A stretch of DNA of 64,000 nt from Podospora comata (GCA_017354895.1 CP071493.1:992001-1056000), one strand, 5' to 3'. Positions 22,925 to 36,004 are shown, numbered from the stretch's first letter. The notes: a model not told the origin generated them from the letters alone. Translations and numbers: made by a program.

Positions 22925-25405
22925 GGCGCGGTGTCGAGTCCTTTGCGGACGTGCGTGAACAGAATGCTTGCTAGAGCCGGAGCAGGGCGGGCGCCCGGAT
23001 GGATAGGGTAGGTAATCAGGGCAGTGGACGGGCGTGAGGGTCGTTTCGTGTGGTCGTAATGGATAGGCAATCTAAAGAATGGATACCTAGAAAGACAGAA
23101 GAAGGAGGAGTAGTAGTAGCAGGAGAAGGAGGAGGAGGCCGAGAGCAGCCGTTGGGGAAAGGCTGTCGGAAGGTGTATAATTTTCGACACAAGTATGGTC
23201 TGAGACGGGGGAAGGAACGAGAAATAATGGACGAGGGTGGGACAAAGCCTGAGTATATAAACCACCCTACTACGTACGGCATCGGATCCATCGACCGTCC
23301 CCCATCCCACCCGCAACGCCTATCTAGGAGAGTGGGGAGCAGCGAGAAACCTCTGACGCACGACGCCAATTCAGCGCCAGGGCCCGGGGCCGGCAGCGGC
23401 AGGCACTTTCCACTCAGACTGCCCCTGGTGGGTGAGGCCGGATATGCCTAGCGCAGTCCATCTTTCTGCAGTGTTTCCCGAATCAGTTTCAGTTCCCTCC
23501 CAGATTAAGTGGGTTCCAGACGCGGGAAAATATCTTGCCTGGGGATGGGGAGCTGTCCTCTGTTCCGCCTGCTCACCACCATGCTCGGCGACGGCCATCT
23601 TCGACGATAGGCCCAGCCCCAGTCGTCTGGGGTCATCCCGGGGACACGCACAGGGCTTCCGCAAGCAGCTAGGCAGTCCTGCGGTACCGGGGTACGGTGG
23701 CGCCCAGGTGTGGGACGACCCCCGCTCTGCTCCCACTCTGCGCACGAGCCAGGTACAAGCTGAGAGGTACACCGTACCTCCAGAATGGATCCATCACAGC
23801 TGCTGTTCGACTGACTGCCCTGACTTGTGGTCGACGTCGATACCGCTGTCTGAAAAGGTTCTTGAATAGTTTCTACTGTGTAGACTCCAGTCTGTTTTCT
23901 TCTACATCTAAGTAAAGACCTCATGCGTACACTCCATGGATGGCCTGTTCTGTTTCGTACCCCCACTCTTCCCCCCTCTCGAGCTTCAGCAGCACTGAGC
24001 TGGCAGGTCAGGTCCAGTCAAACCATTGCTTATTCAGATAATCCCTCGTGGTCATTATCAGGGCCTCTCTTGGGACTGCATCAGCCAAACAGAATAGGCC
24101 ATATGCAACCTGGATATGGCCTGAGCTTTGGCCAGCTGGTGAAATGTGCAATGTGTAAAATGATGGACATCAGCAATTGCACACACACACAGCCTCAGCT
24201 CTTGGTTCCTGGGGTGTGGTGGTGCATCATGTCTGCTAAGTGGGGGTTCGCCGCACACCTGCACACGACCATCTGCTGACGGGTGTGGGTGGAAAGAAAC
24301 CCCTCCCCTCCCTCCATCACGCTTGTCTACCCGCAGGAACGGTAGGATTGGTTCACTAGGGCGGTAATCGGAATGGGTGCGCAATTTTTTTTTGTCGTTT
24401 CATTCATTAATCTTTTCGAAGGAGCAGTCTCGAGATTACAGAACATGCATCCCTTCTTTTTCTTGTCATCGGACCACCACACCTCAGGTTGGAGACACAC
24501 CGATACCGAGGCAGCGGTTTCGTGATGATCTCGGGTTCCCATCAATGGGGTCCTGTCATACACTCTTCACTCTTCCTACAGCTGACTCCGCCCTACGGAA
24601 ACGAAGCATGTCGTCAACGGAGACACAAACTTGTTCTGGCTGAGACCTTGAACACCGAGAATAGCTTGTGCAACAAAAGCGAAGCTCCAGTCGTTGTATA
24701 AGAAACCCCCATCCTGGAGCCTCCCCCCCCCCCTTTCCAGGTCGGATTGTGTTCCTGATCCCCAAGAGCTGAGGTCTTGGATTGCGCCCTTTTCGGTTTC
24801 TGTCTGTCTTGATTCGTCTTGACTCGAACTTGGCAAAAGCTTCAGCTGCAGTGTCTTCGCTCCAGGAGGAGTGCACTGCAGCGATCCCGCACCGAGTTGC
24901 ATGACGGGGCCCAGAGGCCAAGGTAATTGGGGATTGCAAGGCTCTCCTGTGCTCACCGAGCTTTCCGGATTGGCCGTTTGTCTGTGCGACTGAAGCATAC
25001 TTTGTTGATGATCCCCGATGTCTTTGGTGTAGTCATCGCAGCCGTTGAAATGTCTCCAATGCTAGCGTGCGGATCTGATATTGGAGAACATGGGATTTCG
25101 ATGAGGCTGGGAACGGAGGCCGACGTGGGCCCTGGAATCTGTTACCAAATGGTTTGTGTTTTTTGGGTTCAAGACGTTGAAAAAGAGCCAGTCACAGCGA
25201 CCCGTTGTCCGGCAATCGGTTGGGCTCTGCCGAATCACAGGCGGCGATCTTTCTTATCTCAGGGCCCCGCTTTCTTCCGCCGATCTTCCACGCACCTTTT
25301 CAACTGCATTGCGAAACGTGTGGAGTTGAACCCTCTGAATACCAACACTGGCTAACTGACAACTGCATCACGGGTAGGGAGTAATCAGCAATGAGCCTTT
25401 TTGTT

Positions 25406-25415
25406 ATATAAAGCT
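25406..25415 (+). promoter_or_regulatory. TATA-box-like element
   Basis: TATATAAAG-type sequence at about 25406, 80-85 nt upstream of an ATG at 25490, in a region with no other assigned gene. It supports a transcription start near 25435-25440, but only by motif. Confidence 0.3.
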
Positions 25416-25489
25416 CGGGGGTAACGAGTGCTGGGCAGACAGACTTGGCGAGCACGGCGAGCAATTCCCCGGTCAACAGCCACAACATC

Positions 25490-25705
25490 ATGTCGACAAC
25501 ACCACCGCTGATGAACGATAGCCCCAGGACGCCGACGGACATGTCCAGCCTCGCGGACCTCTCGCCGCTGCATGACCGTACGATTCCAGACCTCAGCGCC
25601 AACGCCCAGACCGAACATCTAATCTATCTACCAGCGTGCCAACACAAACATCATGTGGTTTTGCTCAATGAAGTGGCTCGACACCAAAAGCTTGAGGGCC
25701 TCTGA
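25490..25705 (+). CDS. possible small ORF downstream of a TATA box
   Basis: An open frame of about 71 codons begins at the ATG at 25490 (MSTTPPLMNDSPRTPTDMSS) and ends at TGA 25703-25705. A 57-nt intron is possible inside it (GTACGA donor at 25578, TCTAAT branch, TACCAG acceptor at 25634) and would shorten the product to about 52 aa in the same final frame. There is no recognised domain. The Ser/Thr/Pro-rich start with several SP/TP sites resembles the disordered start of a regulatory protein. It may equally be a uORF or the first exon of an unseen gene. Low confidence. Confidence 0.25.
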   Translation: MSTTPPLMNDSPRTPTDMSSLADLSPLHDRTIPDLSANAQTEHLIYLPACQHKHHVVLLNEVARHQKLEGL

Positions 25706-28644
25706 TGGTGGTGGTGATGGCGGTGGTGGACGGACGTGGTCTCAAAAGTCCCGCTTTCGGGGTGGACGGAGACGGACGAACCATTGGACTGCTCGTTCTT
25801 CTTTTCCTGATGTTGCTCTGCACCCCGGATCGCGAAATTGGAAGCGTCGCCAGTCTGCTCGAGTCGTCGGAACCCCTGCCCAAAAGGAAACATGCGACCT
25901 GCGGGTTGCTCTCCACCCTGGACCAAACCCCCTGTCAGCAGTGGCGTCCCAAGAAGCTGAGAAAGCGGGTGCCGAGCCCGCCAAGAGATAGGCTTCTTAT
26001 CTTGAATTCGGGATCCAATCAGAGAGCGCGGGATTTCACAAGGGAAACAGTCAAAGACAACATCACCTCGAAAGCACCCAGATACACACCCCAATCGCCA
26101 ACAGCAGCAAAGGGAAGCGAATGCCCGTATTGATTTAATTAACGAGTCCTTCATGCAGACCAGGCCTCCAACGAGAAATTTCTCATTGTTTGAGATGAGT
26201 TCATCTTTCTCAAAAGCGCCTTCATCAGTCTAGCCTTTCCTTTCCCCACCAGTTCGCCAGCCTTACAAATAGAGAGAAACCAGAAACCCCCCCCATCAGA
26301 TACGACTTTTTCCGATCTCCACTACAGTAGCGGAGCCAAAAACCACATGTTTGACGCGCATCAAAGACGAGACGGCACTCCATACCACGATCCCAGAAAG
26401 ACACACCGATCCAACAGAACCGTCCCATTCCGCCCAGCAGATGGGATGATATGTCACCGGAAGGAAGCCTCAATGCAAGCCAAGGTAAAGCCCGGTCACC
26501 TAGTGTTTTAGTGTCCGTCTTTTCCAGTCTGCGGGAGATTACCGGCTGCAAGAGCCGCAAATATCAACTGTATATGCGCACGGATATATGTGCTGATGTC
26601 ACCGCAACACCGAGGCTATGAAGCAGCTCCGAGGTCGGGTGAGTCCCACGGATGGCAAAAACTGAGAGTTAAGGATGCGGAAGGGGGTGAGGGCGATCAT
26701 CCTAGGGTTTCTCTCTTGATCAACATTGATTTCCAATCCGTAGAATGCGGCCCACGACGGCGATATTGTATAGTGTATGCACATCCTCATATAGTGAGAT
26801 GGAATGATGGGCCCAACGGACAACCATCATCCAAGCTGCGTTGAGCCTAGACAACGGTTCTTGGACTCCACACTCAAGCGTGATCCACTCTCAGACAGAG
26901 CCTCACGAATAGCCACACCATGGACAGGTCGAGAGCCTAGTTCAACTCCATATCTGTGGAATGAGAGGCAAATTGGAGCTGCTGTAGTATATTCCGCGGT
27001 TTTCCGTGGCAGCGGAAACAAGCTCGACGGTCATCAACCTAGACTTTGCTTCGTCCTCAATGGGAACAGATGCGGCAACTGAAAGAGGACCAATGGGTGT
27101 GGCTTTTCGTTCCCCAGAGTCAAACTGAAAAACGTTTTACACTATTTCCTGAGATACCAAGTTCACAAGGGGCATTTATTACATATTAAACCAATAAGCT
27201 CCAACAACTGCATCCTACACAAGACTAAAAGCAAGCAACCGCGAGAGCAGCTTTTAAAAGGCTATGTTAATTGGTTGGCGTATCATATCTATCCCCTGAC
27301 AAGCGGGGCCATCTGCGTTGATGTTTGCCTCAAACATACCTGTGATCGAGTCCACCAAGCTTGCACAATGTCTTGTTTTTGCTTTCAGAATTATATGCTC
27401 ATCAGTTTTACAAGCATTCTGGTGACTGCATTGCTTCCTACCTCTGTCTCCAGTCGTGAAGTGTTTCTTTCCATTCTCCATGACATTTATATTTCCTGGA
27501 ACACTAGTTCCAACTCAAAGAAACCGCCAGAGTCTTTAAGCAAACAACCCGAGACATGACTTAGTCAAGATAATTGAACCAAAGACGCCTGTCCACGCAC
27601 CTGTGGGAATCCCGTTGATCGCCCGGTATAGAATCCGTCTGGTTTTGGCGTCTAGAGAAGAAGAAGAGGATACCTTCCCTAGAAAGGACAATACAGCTGT
27701 TGGGGGAGAAGCCGAGCAAAACGAGAGAGCGACAGTTGTCCGTCGTTTGCTCCCCGTCAAAGACTTTCCATCTCGACACCAACAATGCAGTCTTGTGTGT
27801 CCATCCCGCCCTCGGACGGTGGCTATGGTAGTCCTCCCGAAAAACACAGTCGACAAGCTGACAACCACCACACCACCACCACCACCAACAAGAACAACAA
27901 CAACAACAACACCTTCCTTTACCCCTTCCTCCCTCCCAACAAACACCTCCACCACCGCCAACCTCCACGAGTGCCTCCGCCGCCTTGAATCCCACCGCCA
28001 CCGTCTCCAAACCCTCCTCCTCCTCCACCAACACCCCGCAACTTCATACCCCCCCCCCCCTCTCTTCCCCCAGGCTGTTCCCCAATACAAGCGAAGAACC
28101 TCCTCACCCAACCACTTACTTCAACACCCCACCACCCCTTCAATCTCATCCAACCCCCTACTCCCCTCAGGATACAACATCAACCCATCAACCTGCAACC
28201 ACTGGTCCGAACCCTACCCCAACCCCAACACTCACACCCCAAACCTCGACAGGCCATGGGAGCCATTTGATGACCACGAGCTCACCACCACCGGTCACCC
28301 ACGGAGTCGGTGTCGCGGAAAAAAGAAAAAAAAAACCGGCGTTTAGCGCCGTGGTGGACTGTTAGCCATGCTCCATAAAAAGCAGTCCTTCAAAAACACA
28401 CCTATAGACGACCAATATATAAATAAAATCCCTATACCCTCCCTCCTTAAAAATCTCCCCATTTCTGTTGCGATCCCATCTGTCTTTCTACCCACCTTTA
28501 TCAAAGCCACAGTCAAAAAAAATAACCTCACAAAACACCATTCACAGCAAAACATCAAAATATGACGGACAACCTCAAACGAAACCAATATCTCACACTA
28601 ATCACTACTTCCTGCGGGTATAATCTACGGAAAAATAACAACGC

Positions 28645-31380
28645 CTAATGATGCTCCTCCAACCCCTCATACCTCCCCTCAACATTGGCAACCGCGCTCT
28701 GCAGCGCGCTCGTCAGGTCAACATGAAACAGCGGCCGATTGATCCCATGCACCGGCGCCACCACCGTCCGCCCACTGTGCAGCTCCGCCCCCAGTGACAT
28801 CCTCTTCTGGTGCAAAGAAAGAACCGCATCCTCAAACGTAACCGTCGTTTTTCTCGGAACACTCTCACTCCCGCCCGTCCCAACCTTCTTAGGATCATTT
28901 GGCCCACGGTGATGATGCTGCTGCTGCTGCTGCTTATTCCCAACCTCCACATCAGCAGCAGTCTGCCTCCTGCTCCTCGCAATCTCCTTCTCGTTCACCT
29001 CCACCTCGGCCGCCGCAGCCGCGCTGTGCGACCCCCCAATCTCCGCCACAGAAAAGATGCTCCTCCACCTCCTGTGCGGCCCGTCCGGCACAACAGTCGG
29101 GTACCCAAACCCCGCCGCCGCCAGCGCCCTCTTCGCCCACCGGTTGTTGATGCAGGCAATGTGCCAGTCGACAATATCCGGGCTGGCATACCGGTCCAGC
29201 TGATTCCTCACGTCAATCAGCTGCTGCACCGATGTAATGTCGACGTGGTTCACCGAGCTGAAATCCAGAATCACCGCCTTGAGCGTCGGCAAGCTCACGT
29301 CCACCCCCATGATCCCCGCGTCCACCCCGGCCGCAGCCGCTGCCTTCATGTCCTTCCTTGACGGGCCGGGCTCGTTCCAAGGCCGATCGCCAGGCCGGTC
29401 GAAATGCGCCAGGTTCGTCCGCCGAGTGTGCGCAAAAATGTGTTCCACCAAGTGCTCCAGGCTGTTCCCCGCGTTTGGGTAGCTGAACCCCTCGGCGAAC
29501 CGGTAGATGAAGATGCCAGGATACGGATTGTCCAGCTCAATCTCGGGGTTGGACCCATCCGCGTGCGTGATAGGCAAGAAGATGTTGCGTGTCGACGCCT
29601 CCTGCGAGCCGGTAAACGTGCCATACCCGGGTACCGGCTGCTGCCTGTCGTTGCCAATAACGCGATTTCCAAGCATGGATTGAACCTTGACACGCCCCAA
29701 GAACCGGCCGTTCGATCTCAAAATCCGAAAGAGAAGCATCGCTGCCGAGAGCAGCACAGTGGTGTAGATGCCATTCTCAATGCTCGAAAAGATGGTGACA
29801 AACACACCGACAAAAAAGATCAAGACCTCAAATGGTGATACAAGCCAGAACTGATAGACGGTATTGGGAGGGGTGATGAGGTCGCCGACGGCATGGATAA
29901 TCACCGCAGAGAGTGAGGCGTTGGGAATATAGTAAAACACGGCCGGCAAGGCGTAGATGGCGAGGAGAACCACAGAGGCTGTGATGACGCCGGCAAACGG
30001 AGTCCTCACGCCGGCCTTCGACTTAATGGCAGTGCGACTGAAAGAGCCCGTTGCAGCGTACCCGCCGAGGAAGGGCCCCAGCATGTTGGTGATGCCAATG
30101 GCTACCATTTCTTGAGAAGGGTTGATTCTGTAGTTGTTGACCCGACCGAACGACTTCGAGATAGCAATGTGTTCGATGAGCAGCACCACTACAGTAGCGG
30201 GCAAGTATCCCATCAGGTTGCTGACAATAGAGGTATTGATGACCGGGACAGCCGCGTTTTGGAACCCTGGCAATACATCAGTCACCACTCTATTCCAGAC
30301 TTTTGGCTGGTACATACCTCTAGGAACGTCAAACAAAATTTTGAATCTGGCTGTACCCCTCGGCAAGCTCCTGTTGACCAGGTAGCTGATCAGAGTGTAG
30401 AGAACAATGACGAACACGACCCTCAACGTCGAAATGAAGAAGGCGAGCTTCTGATGTTTCGGGTAGTGTGTCCCAATCCACATGCAGACTCCCCTGATAA
30501 GGTAAAGCATAGCAAGTGCCGACAACCCCATGGCGGCATCCATACTCGCTGTGTTCAGGTGTTTGAGTATGTTGACGAACACAAGATACGTCGGATCACG
30601 AGTTGAAAAGCCGCTGAGGCCCATCAGCGATGGAACTTGCCCGACAGCAATGCAGATGGCTGAGCCGGTCATGAATGCCGAGAGAGAGGTAAGCGAGATG
30701 ATATCGACAATCCATCCGCAGCGGATGAGCCCGATGGACACCACAACGGCACCGGCCAAGAGTGCAAGAGCAGATGCAATGACATGGCCTGGAACGTCAG
30801 GAAGGACAGCAGCCATATCAGTCACGACAGCGCCGGTAAGTTGAGACATGACAGCAACAGGCTGTCAGAGTGTCAGTAATCTGGCACCAAGACGAGCTTT
30901 GGATGCACTTACACCGATGGTGATGTCCTTGGAGGTTGCGAAGAACCAGTAGACAAGAACACCCATAAAGCTCGAATACAGACCAAACTGAACATCCAGG
31001 TTGGCCAGTCTGGCATAAGCCATACCTTGAGGTACGACAACAGCGCCGATGGTGATGCCTGTTCTCTGGTTAGTGACAGGGTTCAATAAGCCGGTCTTGA
31101 GTTCCTTACCAGCAACCAGATCTCCAGCGAGCCATTGAAGGTTGTAGTATCCGATCCAGGAGAGAAACGGAAACAGAGACACCAGATATCGCCATACTTG
31201 CGGGCCAGAGGGTACTAATTTTAAAAAAAAGTCATCCACCCTCGGTGACTCCTCCACAAATGTCTGGTCTGTGTTGAAATGGGCTGTTTCTCTTGGGTCA
31301 TTGACATGGTGATATGGATCTTTCGGTTGTAGCTGGATTCCCAGCAGCCGGGCCACCTTGTGGCCAACTCCAGATGTCAT
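28645..31380 (-). CDS. sulfate permease (SulP/SLC26 family with STAS domain)
   Basis: Four exons (31380-31110, 31058-30913, 30861-30318, 30266-28645) give 860 aa. All three introns are exactly 51 nt with good donors (GTAAGG, GTAAGT, GTATGT) and acceptors, and removing them restores family motifs: AGDLVAGITIGAVVVPQGMAYA, KDITIGPVAVMSQLTG, DVPRGFQNAAVPV. The start MTSGVGHKVARLLGI is the first ATG that keeps the conserved N-terminus. A hydrophobic SulP core (about 110-540) is followed by a C-terminal STAS domain (about 563-731, GIFIYRFAEGFSYPNAG, AVILDFSSVNHVDITSVQQL), then a variable tail with a Gln/His run. The family carries sulfate with protons across the plasma membrane. Neurospora cys-13/cys-14 and yeast SUL1/SUL2 are relatives. 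Which paralogue this is cannot be told here. Confidence 0.95.
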
Positions 31381-34375
31381 GGCTAGTTTCTGAGGATATG
31401 ACCACACTGAGAAGAGTCGATGTTGAGTTCTTGAAATGCTGCCACACCATGGGCTGGTAAAGAAGAGATTAGATGCTTGAAACAGACACACCGCCTCGGA
31501 TCTTTTCAATCTTTTTAGATGCTGTGAATGATGCGATTCGAGGGCGTATGGACCTGAATATGCACCGGATTGCCGAGAAGTCGTCGTCTAAGCTGCAGGA
31601 TGCGCCAGGATATGCAAACCATGCCGTAGGTGTGAGGATTATAGGTGATGCGAGGTTTGGCGGAGATGCTGATTAGGAGATGCTGCAAGATGAAGTGTGC
31701 CCCAAATCGTGTAGATGGGCGGCGTGAGTGTTTATCATTAGGTAACAGGTCCGCTCGAGTGCCGGGTTCTACTTTCCTAGCAAAGGCGACGGGAGGAAAG
31801 AATGAGACATCAGGAGACCAGCTCCAGGTCCCAACAACCTGGAAAAGCAACAAGGAAGGCTCGATACATATCCTAGAGAGGCAGGGAGATGTTGGACTGT
31901 TGACGTCGGGCCCGACAGGCAGTGAAGAGGCGGCGGGGGGTCGGGTGCGGTGGGCAGGTGGGCATCAAGTGGATGGCGCAATCGATGCCCTTGCCTATCA
32001 CAGCTAACAAATTACCACTGGCACCGCTGGGTCCAAAGTCTGAGTCCGCGAGTTGGTGGGACTGGGAAAGGCAAGAAGTGATAGCCAAGGTCTTTGCCGG
32101 CCGGGTTGAATGGTGACGATCAACAGATTCAAACCTTTCTAACCCAGCCAGGACATATCCTCAGTTGCAGTTTCAAACCTCATTTTCGAGCTTCCATTAC
32201 GGGAGACCGCTAGGCCAATCGATTCGACACCAAAAGCACAGTCATCACTGAATGTGACACCGGCTCAAGGCTGAAGACCCATGTGAGTAAGATATTCGAG
32301 AGCAGTGAGGGCTCACTTGAGCACCAATGTCAGCCGGCCGAGAACACGAGACACCCATCGTCGCTGTCTCAGTAAACACCGCAATGTAGGCGTTAGCGGT
32401 TGCAAATGCCATGTTTCCAACATAATTCCAGTGGGTAAACCCCACGTCCCCCAGCCTATCAAGCTGGATGTGTGGCTGACCTCGAGAGAGTCACCGTGTC
32501 TCGTGGAAGATATGTATGGGGGTTGTCTTGATGATGCAATGAGCACCGAAGTTGAGGTGCTTTGCCAAGGGCCAGTCCAAACCACCCAAACCCCGCGGCG
32601 GGCTGCTGAGTCATCCAGCATCACCAGAGACGAGAGTAGAGGATGTTGTTCTTCCTCTGATATACTTGCAATGTCGATAGGAGCCTTCTGGCGTTTTGGG
32701 AGCTTCAACTCCGATATCCTCCATGGCTTGGCAGTGATGATGTGAAGCTGTGTGGTCTGGATTTGGTTCTGGCTGTTGATGGCAGGCAATCGTGCATGAT
32801 GACCTGCAGATTTTGGCCCGCGTCTTGGCAACGTTGCTCTGGGACAAGACATCAGCTGTCTTATCTAATCGCCCACCGTTGTGATTGTTTCCTTTTCCAC
32901 CTGAGAGCAACATGCTGTTATCAGGCCAGTGCCATACCACAGTGGATGATGGGCATGAGCTGTGGTTTTGCCCTAGGGGACTCATATTCGCAGGGTGAGA
33001 TGAACAAAGGTTTGAGTGATGCGGCGGAGTGCATCAGATACTGTATATACTGCCAGCTTGGTATCTAAACCTCTCACAGCTGTCTCCATCTTGAACAAGG
33101 GCATGGAGCGTTGCCATCTAGGTGGTAGAAAGTGGCTCCGGGTGATCATCTTGGCAACCGTCAGCCGCTCCGGGCCGCAGCCAAACATCCACTCCGGGGC
33201 CGGCGTCAGCTGGGGGGATGCTCCCCTGGCGAGACGGCCGTAACCTTTGGTCAGGCCGGCATCCTCCGTGAATTGTCTTCGGCCTCGACTCTCAGATCGG
33301 CAGGGCGGGGCCCGTCTCGACGGCGATCCATTTAGGGAAACTGAAACCGTGACCAGGAAGTTGCCAGAGAAAACAGCTTGATCGTCAAAAGTTGGTTCTT
33401 CTGGAAGGATGGGACAGGGGGTTTCGGTCCACGTGCATGGCAACCTCCTCGATGGGAAAGTGGTTGCCGAAATTGCAGACCCGAAAGAAGCAGCTCTGCA
33501 AAGGTTTCCGTTGTTCTAGGGCCGCCGTTGCCGGGGAGAAGGTCCGGTTCACGAAAATGGTTGTCTGGGCAAATTGAGTCCAATTACGCTAACTATTTGG
33601 ATATCGTCGGTACCTTCGGTCGATCTTCGCGGAACCATTGCGTAAAACTGAGTTGTGAAGAGCTTTTCCGTCAAGAAGACGAGAAAATTCCATTCCTATT
33701 TTCAGGTGTTAATTGGACAGACAATCGGATCTCGATATCTTAATATTTGAAACAGAGGCTGGTTGTCACAGGTTTTGGCAACCTGGTGGAAACTGCACCG
33801 GGGACCAGGGCTTCGAGGCCGGTAAGTGGAGAATGCAACCCGAGGTTGGGGAACCGAGGAAGTTCGTCGTCCCAGCCACGCGTCAAGGATGGGAAACCGT
33901 TCTGCCAAGAGGTCAAGGGTGGCCTGCTAGACGGTCACTTGTGAACTATCGATCATTCATCCATGAGCAGATCCAGAAAGCCATCCATCATCAAAGCCTT
34001 GTTGAGTAGCCTGATGAGAACTTCAACGAGGAGTCAATATACAGAAAGGTGAATGATTGAACCAAGCCAGACAATGGATAATGTATGTAGCTTACATAGA
34101 ACGCGTCTAAATCGATACACGTGACGTGGGACGCGAAATGAACACGCCGAAGCAAGGGGCGTTTAGAAGCACGGGCTTCTGTGCAGACCAACCTCCGACT
34201 TCCAGGAATGTTCCCCGCCCTCCAGTCTTGATTTGATGCAGGTGTCCCAGAAACCAACCACAACGGCGCCCGATCAAGTTGCGGTCCAGTTTTTGTTGTT
34301 GTCGGCGTTACCAGCTCTGTGCCTCGTGGTTCTTCAACAACGTTAACCACCCGTAAGCCTTCAATTCACATTGCA
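31381..34375. other. long divergent intergenic region with weak ORFs
   Basis: About 3 kb between the sulfate permease start (minus) and the Bub2 start (plus). On the minus strand, frames at 32852-32313 (179 codons) and about 32490-32245 (with THWNYVGNMAFATANAYIAVF) are open and the second looks coding-like, but they overlap in different frames, lack a clear start and match no family I know. The rest is ordinary non-coding DNA that probably includes promoters for both genes. Confidence 0.4.
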
Positions 34376-36004
34376 ATGACTCTTCGCGACCTGAAGGCAA
34401 ACCCCACGGAGGGGTTGCCGAGTTCTACCAAAGAAACCCGGACCCTGTCGCCGATGGCGAGTCTCCAAGCACCAGTGCAGCTCCACTCGCCTCCATCCCC
34501 CGGTTCACATAGGACTTTGAGGAGATTGCAATCGGCTCATAGCTTGGGTGCAAAAGTCGCCGGCCAGGGTTCTCTGATTACCCAGCAGAGGCTGCAACAG
34601 CAGCAGCAGCAGCAGCATATTCAACACCATCCTCCCACCCAGCAGCAGCATGCTCGAATCCTGAACCCCCCCCCTATCCCTCCTCGCAGACATGTAAACA
34701 CCACCAACCGGTCGCCACAACGAGGACGCGCCAACAGCGACGCACCCATTACAGTTCCTTCCCCCCACACATTCGGAGCAGCCATGACAGCCACGCGACG
34801 TTCCGCTTTGAATAAGCGGTCCCCCGCCGCCGATGCCATGTCTCTCGACAAACTCTTGCGAGAAGGGCCTCCAAACGGAGATATCGAGGGTGCTTTGGAG
34901 AGCAGCCGGCTGAAGATTCTTGATCAGGGCATCAAGGCAGACAGCGACGGCATGGTAAGCCATCTACATGTTGACCATAGCATAATACCAGTACACTAAC
35001 CTTGAACCATAGTCCTCTCTACGCATCTATGTATGGCTGATTTTGCTCAATGCGCCTGTTCTCGAGACCGATTCATACCTTGCACTTATCCACCGTGGCG
35101 CGTCACCCGCATACTCAAAAATTCGTAATGATACCTTCCGCACTCTCACAACTGATCCTCTTTTCCGACGGCGTGTGAGCGAGGCGAGCCTGATCCGCCT
35201 ACTCAACGCCATTGCCTGGAAACTCCATGATGCCCGCGCAGAACGCACTCGGGAGCCCAGCATATGCAGCAGTTCCCGCCAGTCTCTTGACCAACCCAAC
35301 AGTCGGCCGGGAACGGGCTATGGGAGCGGCTATGATTCCAACCCAACCTCGCCCATGTCGAAACATCGAGCCCGTGCTCTGACGCTTACAACGGAGGGTT
35401 CTGAGGCAAGCATGCCTCTTGATCCAGGAACTTACGTCCAGGGAATGAATGTTCTGGCAGCACCCTTCTTGTACGCCGCTCGCAGTGAGGCCGAGGCTTT
35501 CATTGCTTTCCACCAGCTTCTGACCAAGGAGCTGCCCGGCTACATACGTGGTGCTATGGATGGTGTGCACAAAGGGCTGGCATTGGTCGACAAAGTGCTC
35601 TCCATTGTAGACCCCAAGCTCAGCTTGTATTTGCTCTCGAAAAACCTGACGGCTGAAATATACGCCTTTCCCTCTGTTTTGACGCTCTGCGCCTGCACCC
35701 CCCCGCTCCCCGAAGTCCTTCGTCTCTGGGACTTTCTTTTTGCATATGGGCCTCACCTCAACATCCTTTGTATCGTTGCACAGTTGGTAATGATCCGAAC
35801 CAAAATTATGGAATCTCCAAGGTATGAGAGTTCTGCCACCGTGTTTACCGTATGCATTCAACGCTAACCGAACCAAACAGCCCAAATAAGCTTTTGAGGT
35901 CCTTCCCAGCTCTTCAAGCTGACCAGATCAAACGTACAACCCTCGCCATCATCAAGATGATTCCCGATGATGTCTACTCCGATATCATTGCTCATGCCCG
36001 ATAA
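34376..36004 (+). CDS. BUB2: Bub2/Cdc16-like TBC-domain GTPase-activating protein
   Basis: Three exons (34376-34954, 35013-35821, 35881-36004) with introns of 58 and 59 nt (GTAAGC/CACTAAC, GTATGA/CGCTAAC) give 503 aa. Residues 1 to about 190 are a low-complexity extension with a Gln run (near 72-79), Pro-rich motifs and many SP/TP sites, absent from the 306-aa yeast Bub2. The TBC domain (about 195-490) keeps both catalytic fingers: IxxDxxR in KIRNDTFRTL (Arg about 236) and YxQ in TYVQGMN (Gln about 336). A Ser/Pro-rich insert of about 60 residues lies between them. Downstream motifs (LRLWDFLFAYGPHLNILCIVAQL, PNKLLRSFPALQADQI) fit Bub2. In yeasts Bub2 with Bfa1/Byr4 inactivates Tem1/Spg1 at spindle poles, restraining the mitotic exit/septation network. 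Orthology is inferred from motifs. Confidence 0.88.

Larger units (their letters stand above)
22925..28644. other. long intergenic region, no confident gene
   Basis: About 5.7 kb between the promoters and ends of the two permease genes. The part near 22925-23460 is probably the ammonium permease leader and promoter. A TATA-led small ORF at about 25406-25705 is listed separately. From 27830 to 28360 the plus strand is strikingly C/A-rich (ACC and AAC triplets, Pro/Thr codons) and all three plus frames stay partly open, so the ORFs there (for example an ATG at 27825 to 28346) look like low-complexity artefacts. The rest shows short overlapping ORFs only. Confidence 0.45.

Noticed and set aside
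27825-28346. Pro/Thr-rich plus-strand ORF
   Set aside because: All plus frames are open in this C/A-rich tract, codons are simple repeats and there is no domain or splice support.
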